From Beijerinckiaceae bacterium (GTDB taxonomy: Bacteria > Pseudomonadota > Alphaproteobacteria > Rhizobiales > Beijerinckiaceae), in NCBI GenBank assembly GCA_947370975.1, contig CANBNG010000019.1:21373-85372 (forward strand): DNA of 64,000 nucleotides, given 5' to 3'. Each line of letters opens with the position of its first letter. Position 1 is the stretch's first letter. Under the pieces are notes generated by a model. That model was not told the DNA's origin. It made no database searches and saw nothing but the letters and a program-made list of their open reading frames with translations. Position numbers and translations under genes: made by a program. This document shows positions 58,554-64,000 of this stretch, piece after piece.

Positions 58554-59135
58554 GCTGTCTTTTCCTTTCTGTGGAACGGCCTGCCGGGCCGGTGCGGCCG
58601 CCTGCGCGCGCGCGGGCGAAACTTTGGCGAGCGCCAGCGACTGGCTCTCAATCCTGTCGATGCGGCGCTCCCAGCCGCGCGCGAAAAGCGGATATGACTT
58701 GAGCGTCGCGATCCGCCCGCGCCGCACCTTGCAAAGGCCCGCAATCGCGTCCCGCGCCTGCGCCGCGCGGAGCGCCTGCAAGGTCACGGGGCCAAGCAGC
58801 CCGTCTGACGCGATCTCCAGCGCTTTTTGCAGGTCGCGCACAGCCTGACGCGGGCCTGAATGAACGGCATCGTCAAACAGCGCGAGATCGAGCCCGGCAG
58901 GCAGATCGTCACCACACACGGCCGACCAGTAATTCTGGCGATAGATCAGCGCCGCTTCCGTGCGCGTCAGCCCGGCAACCTCCTGTTTGGTGACGGGATG
59001 CCCACGAAAAGCGCCAAGCGTTGCGCGCGTGATTCCCATATTGGTCGCGCCGCCGCCATCGCCGGGCACATCCGCATAGCCGCCCTCTTCGCGCAGCACA
59101 CTGGCAAGGCAGGTCTCGAAATTCTGCGCCGCCAT
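58350..59135 (-). CDS. GH108-type endolysin (N-acetylmuramidase) with C-terminal holin-like membrane segment
   Basis: 261 aa, preceded by the perfect GGAGGTGAGCC. Residues 1-about 95 form the GH108 catalytic domain: the catalytic Glu is in LREEGGYADVPGDGGGATNMG. Residues about 100-175 match the peptidoglycan-binding part (SDGLLGPVTLQALRA). An Ala/Pro-rich linker follows. Residues about 195-261 carry one or two hydrophobic helices (TIWSSLAVIGSSLAGALLAW and GASLTALLGGVNAIVG), which is unusual for a lysozyme and resembles a phage holin. The gene is at the end of a GTA tail cluster, where such lysis proteins are expected. See the internal start below. Confidence 0.85.
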   Translation of the reverse strand: MAAQNFETCLASVLREEGGYADVPGDGGGATNMGITRATLGAFRGHPVTKQEVAGLTRTEAALIYRQNYWSAVCGDDLPAGLDLALFDDAVHSGPRQAVRDLQKALEIASDGLLGPVTLQALRAAQARDAIAGLCKVRRGRIATLKSYPLFARGWERRIDRIESQSLALAKVSPARAQAAAPARQAVPQKGKDSMADSIQIKPFWASQTIWSSLAVIGSSLAGALLAWRGNDMAGFGASLTALLGGVNAIVGRVRSTAAIG

Positions 59136-59138
59136 GGC

Positions 59139-60779
59139 TCACCTCCACACACGCAAGGAGGGAACCGGACCGATATCCCAGGGGAGCGTCTCAAGCCCCT
59201 GCACTACCGCAGGCAGAGCGATCAGAAAGACGCTTCCGGGCGTGGCGCGCAGCGGCCAACAGGAGGTCGAGCCCCCGCCTGGCGAGAGCAACCAGCGCTG
59301 CATGTGTTTCCAGCCATGCGCGGGGGTAAACACACGCTCGGGCGCATCCGCCAGATGATTATGGATCAGGCCATCCACCAGCACGCGCGGGCAGGCATCG
59401 GAAGGGGCGATTACAGCACTGCCCGACATGACACGAAAATAAAATGCCGAGGTCTGCGCCTTGCCTGTCGCGCGTGTCGTGGTGAGCGGTTGATAAAAAG
59501 ACGTGCCCTGCACACTCACGCCCCCCGACGTGCCTGCGCCCACATTCACCTGCATGACGAAAAACTCGGAGCCGCCGAGGAGCGCTGCGCCCGACCGGAT
59601 TTTTCCGACAAGATCGGCAATGGGCGCCGGCATTGCCGCTGCCGTCCCGCCGAAGCTCAAGGAATTGGCGCGCGCGACACCAAAATTCGTCCGCGTCGTG
59701 CCGTTCTGATTGACGAAATAGCCGACATCGGCAAAAGCGCTGACAGTCGGCGTTACAGGCTCAAGGACGCCTGCAAAGCGGCCGCCATCCTCAAGCAGAT
59801 TGAGCCAGCCATAGGGCACGCGCGCCGTCTGCGCGTAATAAGCTTGCCCCGTCTTGCGGACCGCCAGCGCCTTGCCCGCCTCAAGCGCCCCTTGGGGCAA
59901 AATCGTTCCGTCGAAATTCTTCAACGGCAGAGGCGTGGCATCGATCCCGTCGAGCTGCAGCGTCGGGTCGGTGTCGAGCGCGGTCGCATTGGGCGCATGA
60001 GGCACGAGCCAGAACAGAGCGCCCTCCGGCAAGGGACCGCGCAAGGGCGCGCTTAGCACATAAGCCGCAGGCGTTCCGCTCGTCACAGCCGCGGCAGCTG
60101 CAAGATCGCTCGCGCCATTGGGGAAGAAAACCCGCCCTGTTGCAGGCTCAACTGAAAGCGCCTCCTTCCAGGTCGCACCATCGGGCGAAACCTTGATGCG
60201 GAAACGATCATCTCCGATGAGGCCCGCTTCCGCGCGGCCTGAATAATTCGATTGATAGAGCTGCGAGACAGTTGCCGACGCCTGCTGCTTGTTGAGCTTG
60301 AAGCGCAGGTCGCCAGTGCCAGCCTCACTTGTCGGCAGGGCGGTAAACAAAGCCGCATTCAATCGCGCAGACAGTGGATTGCCCGCATCGGCCGTTGTCC
60401 CGATGCCTGCAAGACGCAGGTTCTGCACCTCGCTTATGGCAACCGGCAGTGAAATCCACGCAATGCCATCGAAGAGAAGAAAGCGGCCCTCGGCTTCAAC
60501 ATAAGTGCGCCAACCCTTGCGGGGCGCAAGGAAGCGCCAGGCTCCGTCATCGAACACGGCAAGCGCGCCCGCGTGCCCGGCAAAAGCGCCGGTCGGTGCA
60601 GCGCCAACGAGATAGCGCTCGCCTTCGGCTGGACTGACAGGCGGCGCGACAGCATTGCGTGCAATGACGCTGAGATGCACCAGCGCATCGATGAGCGCGA
60701 GGGCTTCATTATGCGTGACATGTTTCTGGGCCTGCGCGGCGTCAATACGCGGCAGGGCCAGCCGGTTCGTCTCGGACAT
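59139..60779 (-). CDS. DUF2793 domain-containing protein of the GTA/phage-tail cluster
   Basis: 546 aa from ATG 60779 with AAAGGAAG upstream; the open frame runs to 60824. The N-terminal DUF2793 segment (about 5-110) shows LPRIDAAQAQKHVTHNEAL, ALVHLSVIARN and EGRFLLFDGIAWIS. The middle and C-terminal parts are beta-rich and repetitive in style, like a tail fibre or receptor-binding protein. Genes with DUF2793 commonly follow the tail TIM-barrel protein in GTA clusters of Hyphomicrobiales. It is four bases upstream of the endolysin start and 19 bases after the large tail gene. Binding partner unknown. Confidence 0.85.
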   Translation of the reverse strand: MSETNRLALPRIDAAQAQKHVTHNEALALIDALVHLSVIARNAVAPPVSPAEGERYLVGAAPTGAFAGHAGALAVFDDGAWRFLAPRKGWRTYVEAEGRFLLFDGIAWISLPVAISEVQNLRLAGIGTTADAGNPLSARLNAALFTALPTSEAGTGDLRFKLNKQQASATVSQLYQSNYSGRAEAGLIGDDRFRIKVSPDGATWKEALSVEPATGRVFFPNGASDLAAAAAVTSGTPAAYVLSAPLRGPLPEGALFWLVPHAPNATALDTDPTLQLDGIDATPLPLKNFDGTILPQGALEAGKALAVRKTGQAYYAQTARVPYGWLNLLEDGGRFAGVLEPVTPTVSAFADVGYFVNQNGTTRTNFGVARANSLSFGGTAAAMPAPIADLVGKIRSGAALLGGSEFFVMQVNVGAGTSGGVSVQGTSFYQPLTTTRATGKAQTSAFYFRVMSGSAVIAPSDACPRVLVDGLIHNHLADAPERVFTPAHGWKHMQRWLLSPGGGSTSCWPLRATPGSVFLIALPAVVQGLETLPWDIGPVPSLRVWR

Positions 60780-60798
60780 GGTCTTCCTTTCCGATGTT

Positions 60799-63700
60799 TC
60801 AGAGAATGGGCACTTGGGCCTCAAGCGGAAAACCGCGCCCGACGCGCGCGCTGATCTGCACGATCCGCAGCGCGAGGCTTGTCATCGGCCTGCCGAAATC
60901 GCTCAGCTCCTGATTGGAGGCGTAAAGCACCGAGGTCTGGCTTGCTGTCAGCGTGCGCTTCAGAATTCCGCCATCGAGAATTTCGACGAGATAGGCTTCG
61001 CTCGCCTCGCCAAGCGGAATATCGAGCGCCTCCCAGCCATCGGCATTGCGCCGCCCGCGCCGCAGAAACGAAATTACAATGCCCGCCGAGCCACGCCGGG
61101 CCTGTGCACGCACCGGCGCAAAAGGTTTGAGCGCGAGACCGCCTGCTGTTGCCTCAATCTGGACAAAGGCGGAATCGGCATGGTCACGCGCTGAGGGGCC
61201 GATGCGATAGATGCGGCTTAGCCCAAGATCCTCGCCCTCGCTTGCAAGCGCGATCAAAGCATCATCGAGCATGACCACGCGCGCGCCAGCAGGCGTCAAC
61301 CGACCCGCCAACGCCTCCTCGCCACCCTGCCCGCGCAGCAGATGCGACAAGGCCCATGTCTGTTCGCCCACAAGCGTGGCCTGCGCGAAACCGAGAATCT
61401 CCCAATGCCCGTCTGTGCCACGCAGCGCGAGCTGATTGCGCCCGGCCAGCATGTCGGCTTCGCTGACCGATGAGAGAAAGCCACCACGCATGACGACACG
61501 AAACACAGTGGCGCGATCGATGCGCCCGACTGGCCCCGGCTGCACGGGATCGAGTGTCTCGCCCAGAATGGCGGGCCGCTCGATGGTCGCGGAAAAATCG
61601 AAACTGTCGCCGCTGCGCGAGTGCCAAAGCGCGAGCGACCCCGGCCAGGGATCGGCGAAAGCCGCCAGATATTGCAGCGCCGGACTATCGCTGCGCGCAA
61701 GTGCAAGATCGAGAATTTCAATCTGCGGCGGCCCCGGCAGACGCGGCGCACTGACGCCACGACGCTCCATCTTGCGCGGCCGATGATCGTGGATCGCAAG
61801 ATTGACCGCGCGGCACTCCAATGTCCGCGCCGCTCCGTCGGTCAAGCGCGTGATGCGGAAGAGCCGTTCGCCGGTCGCGCATGGCAGCACCACCAGATCG
61901 CCTGCCTCAAACCCGGCAAGGCCGGGGCGAAGGCTAACGCGCGCGCTTTCCCGCGCGACCCAGAGATCCTGCAACCAGATATCGGCCGCGCGTTGTGCAG
62001 CAGCCGCATGGGTCACCAGCGCTACCTCGCCCTGCGCACTGCGCCTGGTTGCGCCCTCGAGCCTGCGCGAAAAGACGCTGGCGGGCCTGTAATCCCATTC
62101 CGCCTCACTGAACACGAGGCCAAGCTCATGGGGCAATTCACTGTCTTCAGCGCGCGTCAGCGACACCAGCGCGCCGTTGCGATCAGGCACAATATCGTCC
62201 TGGGTCACATGCAGCGGCGCACCATCCCGTCGCTGCTGAAAGCCGATTTTGCCGCCAGAAATGACCGCATCGAAAGCAAAGAAAGACGTCAGCGGCTCCA
62301 ACGCCGCACGCACCGAGAGCGGGCGATCGATCACGTAGCCTTCGACAATGGCATCAAGCGGGGGCAGCTCAATCGTCTCGCCCAATTGGTCTTGCAAAAT
62401 AGCGGCGACCAGACGATCGAGCGGCGCGGATTCAAGCCGCCCGTTCAGCCAATGGCCGGTGTCCCAATCGCCAGCATCGGACCAGGTCCCTGCCAGCATC
62501 GGAAAGGCAGGAAAGGGCCGCGCATCATAGGCCCAGAGATAAATCCGGTCGGGATCGACCATCGCCCCGCCATAAAGCGGCGACCGCGGATTTGCGGCCG
62601 GTTCATTGAAATGCGCAATAAAGGCCTCCAGCGCGCGGATCTGCATGAGATCATCGCGCGCGCCGCTCGAAAAGGGCGGCAGTTCTGAGGTCTCTTTCCG
62701 CGCATCGGGAAAGACATTTGGCGCATTCGCGCCAAGATCGATGGCCGGACAACCCGTTTCGATAAACCAGATCGGCTTTGAACACCCAACCCAGGCTGTA
62801 GGCGCCAGCGCCTCGATACCCTGCGTGCGCTCGAAATGGCGCTGCGACCACCAATTCACCAGATCCTTAGCGCGAAACACCCACGGCTTGCCACAAGCCC
62901 CATCCGTAATGGGGCTGCGTTGCTGGGCGAGCCGCGCGGCCTCATCCGCATAATAAAAATCGAAGCCTTCGCCACCCGCAACACGTGAGGAGAGATAATC
63001 GCGATCATAAATTGAGCGCGCCACAGAGTCGTCGCAATGGCCCGGCGTCGCGCGCCAATCCGACAGCGGAAAATATGCATCGATACCGATAAAATCGATA
63101 GCCGGAGACGCCCAGAGACGATCGAGGGGAAAACGCACAGACGCGCCATTGTCGCGCACGAGCGCGCCATATTCCGTCCAGTCAGCGGCGTAAGAGACTT
63201 TCGTTGCAGCGCCAAGCACGGCTTTCACCGCGACCGCCAGATCGGCAAGCGCCTGCACGGCAGGAAAATCTCCCTGGGGATCGGACGCATGTGTCAGCCC
63301 GCACAATTCCGAGCCGAGCAGAAAAGACTCTACACCGCCAGCCTCACCACAAAGGCGCGCATAATGGAAAATGAACGCGCGGTAGCTTGCGAAAAAATGC
63401 GCAATCTCCTGACCAACGCCCGCAGTGCCGTCCGCCGCTGCGGGCACGATCTCGCCGCGCCAGCCATAGGCCTTCTGCCACATCTCACCGCTCGCAGGAT
63501 CTGGCAGCCGATTGCCGAAGGGCACATCCATCATCACGAAAGGATAGAAAAGCACCTTGAGCCCACGTGCGCGCAAATCGCGAATGGCGGCACGCAAAAT
63601 ATCGTCTGACGGTGTTCCGCCATAAGCGGGTCGTCCCTCGATCTGGCTCACGAGCGGCGCGGTCGCGCGCGTCAGCCCGGCGCTTGCCCAAGCGGCGCCC

Positions 63701-64000
63701 GAGATCGATTTCTGCCGGGATTCCACGCGCGGCGCGATGGTGCAATGACCGGCACGCATATCGTCGCCGAACCAGGATGCCACAAGTGCCACATGTTTCA
63801 AATTTGGACACAGCGCCTGCAAGGCATCGAGCGATGCGCTCCAGTCGCTTGCGCCAAATAGCTGATGCCGGTTTTCAGATGTCGTGACACCGCTACTGTT
63901 TTGCACGAAAGCCTGCACGCCATAAGCATATTCTGACGCACCCGGAATAAGATCCACCGCGCGGATCATGTCGCACAGGCCATCGAGCGGCCGCACAACT
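60799..64000 (-). CDS. GTA tail/baseplate multidomain protein with TIM-barrel-like domain (gp15-like, 5' end outside the window)
   Basis: The frame is open to the right edge, so the N-terminus is missing; 1065 codons are visible and full-length relatives are about 1,300 aa. The visible N-terminal two fifths form the GTA TIM-barrel-like domain (YAYGVQAFVQNSSG, FYPFVMMDVPFGN, FIFHYARLCGEAGGVESFLL, PAIDFIGIDAYFPLSDWR, PIWFIETGCPAIDLG). Then come phage-tail domains (PLSVRAALEPLTSFFAFDAVI, QDDIVPDRNGALVSLTRAED) and a beta-rich end. This is the hub protein of Rhodobacter-type gene transfer agents (orfg15). Remaining GTA genes should lie beyond the right edge, upstream of this one. Confidence 0.9.
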   Translation of the reverse strand, partial: VVRPLDGLCDMIRAVDLIPGASEYAYGVQAFVQNSSGVTTSENRHQLFGASDWSASLDALQALCPNLKHVALVASWFGDDMRAGHCTIAPRVESRQKSISGAAWASAGLTRATAPLVSQIEGRPAYGGTPSDDILRAAIRDLRARGLKVLFYPFVMMDVPFGNRLPDPASGEMWQKAYGWRGEIVPAAADGTAGVGQEIAHFFASYRAFIFHYARLCGEAGGVESFLLGSELCGLTHASDPQGDFPAVQALADLAVAVKAVLGAATKVSYAADWTEYGALVRDNGASVRFPLDRLWASPAIDFIGIDAYFPLSDWRATPGHCDDSVARSIYDRDYLSSRVAGGEGFDFYYADEAARLAQQRSPITDGACGKPWVFRAKDLVNWWSQRHFERTQGIEALAPTAWVGCSKPIWFIETGCPAIDLGANAPNVFPDARKETSELPPFSSGARDDLMQIRALEAFIAHFNEPAANPRSPLYGGAMVDPDRIYLWAYDARPFPAFPMLAGTWSDAGDWDTGHWLNGRLESAPLDRLVAAILQDQLGETIELPPLDAIVEGYVIDRPLSVRAALEPLTSFFAFDAVISGGKIGFQQRRDGAPLHVTQDDIVPDRNGALVSLTRAEDSELPHELGLVFSEAEWDYRPASVFSRRLEGATRRSAQGEVALVTHAAAAQRAADIWLQDLWVARESARVSLRPGLAGFEAGDLVVLPCATGERLFRITRLTDGAARTLECRAVNLAIHDHRPRKMERRGVSAPRLPGPPQIEILDLALARSDSPALQYLAAFADPWPGSLALWHSRSGDSFDFSATIERPAILGETLDPVQPGPVGRIDRATVFRVVMRGGFLSSVSEADMLAGRNQLALRGTDGHWEILGFAQATLVGEQTWALSHLLRGQGGEEALAGRLTPAGARVVMLDDALIALASEGEDLGLSRIYRIGPSARDHADSAFVQIEATAGGLALKPFAPVRAQARRGSAGIVISFLRRGRRNADGWEALDIPLGEASEAYLVEILDGGILKRTLTASQTSVLYASNQELSDFGRPMTSLALRIVQISARVGRGFPLEAQVPIL

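Noticed and set aside
1..64000. CRISPR arrays, insertion sequences, tRNA or rRNA genes
   Set aside because: No spaced direct-repeat array, transposase, integrase, tRNA cloverleaf or rRNA segment was recognised on reading both strands.

Overview
The window is about 63-65% G+C and reads as ordinary chromosome of an alphaproteobacterium of the order Hyphomicrobiales (Rhizobiales). Evidence: a gene order feuN-like/feuP/feuQ - ccmIEFH (cycHJKL) - degP - response regulator/kinase - glnE, which I recall from rhizobia; two PleC/DivJ-type sensor kinases; a ccoNOQP-ccoGHIS operon; DUF3775 and DUF1289 proteins; and a gene-transfer-agent (GTA) tail module at the right edge. Genus cannot be fixed from this sequence. 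No rRNA, tRNA, CRISPR array, transposase or integrase was seen, and no gene-free stretch exceeds about 300 bases.

Layout. 1-6.4 kb: tail of a 3-hydroxyisobutyrate-dehydrogenase-like gene, a secreted caspase-fold protein without its catalytic dyad, a uracil-DNA-glycosylase-family enzyme, a membrane sensor kinase and a secreted S10 carboxypeptidase. 6.4-14 kb: divergent cobT/cobS, a DUF1289 mini-gene, a TauE/SafE permease, dusA with a Cys-rich helical protein, a GH13 alpha-glucosidase and a tandem universal stress protein. 14-23.2 kb: the complete cbb3 oxidase locus, transcribed leftward (ccoN-O-Q-P, hairpin, ccoG-H-I-S), ending in an MFS protein with the MxxxM/HxxxM signature of the copper importer CcoA; a FixK/FNR-type box lies 90 bp upstream of ccoN.

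23.2-33 kb: a small Tat-type secreted protein, a PcaB-like lyase, a class II aldolase and a GlcG/HbpS protein, then a trehalose operon (otsB - GH15 glycosidase - otsA), a small orphan gene and stress-type genes (DUF3775, DJ-1/PfpI). 32.5-37.7 kb: a leftward purine operon xdhA-xdhB-xdhC-guanine deaminase. 37.7-45 kb: glyoxalase, cation-diffusion facilitator, pepN and a large PAS kinase.

45-58.2 kb: a leftward run of envelope and signalling genes: feuN-like, feuP, feuQ, ccmI, ccmE, ccmF, ccmH, degP, a response regulator, its kinase and glnE. The last step is translationally coupled, so nitrogen-control adenylyltransferase follows a two-component system. 58.3-64 kb: end of a GTA/phage-tail cluster (tail TIM-barrel protein, DUF2793 protein, and a GH108 endolysin whose C-terminus is a holin-like membrane segment with its own internal start). 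Functionally, heme delivery (Ccm), copper handling (CcoI, CcoA-like) and oxidase subunits (Cco) together support micro-oxic respiration. Two copies of a dispersed palindromic repeat are present; one supplies the last codons of the aldolase gene.
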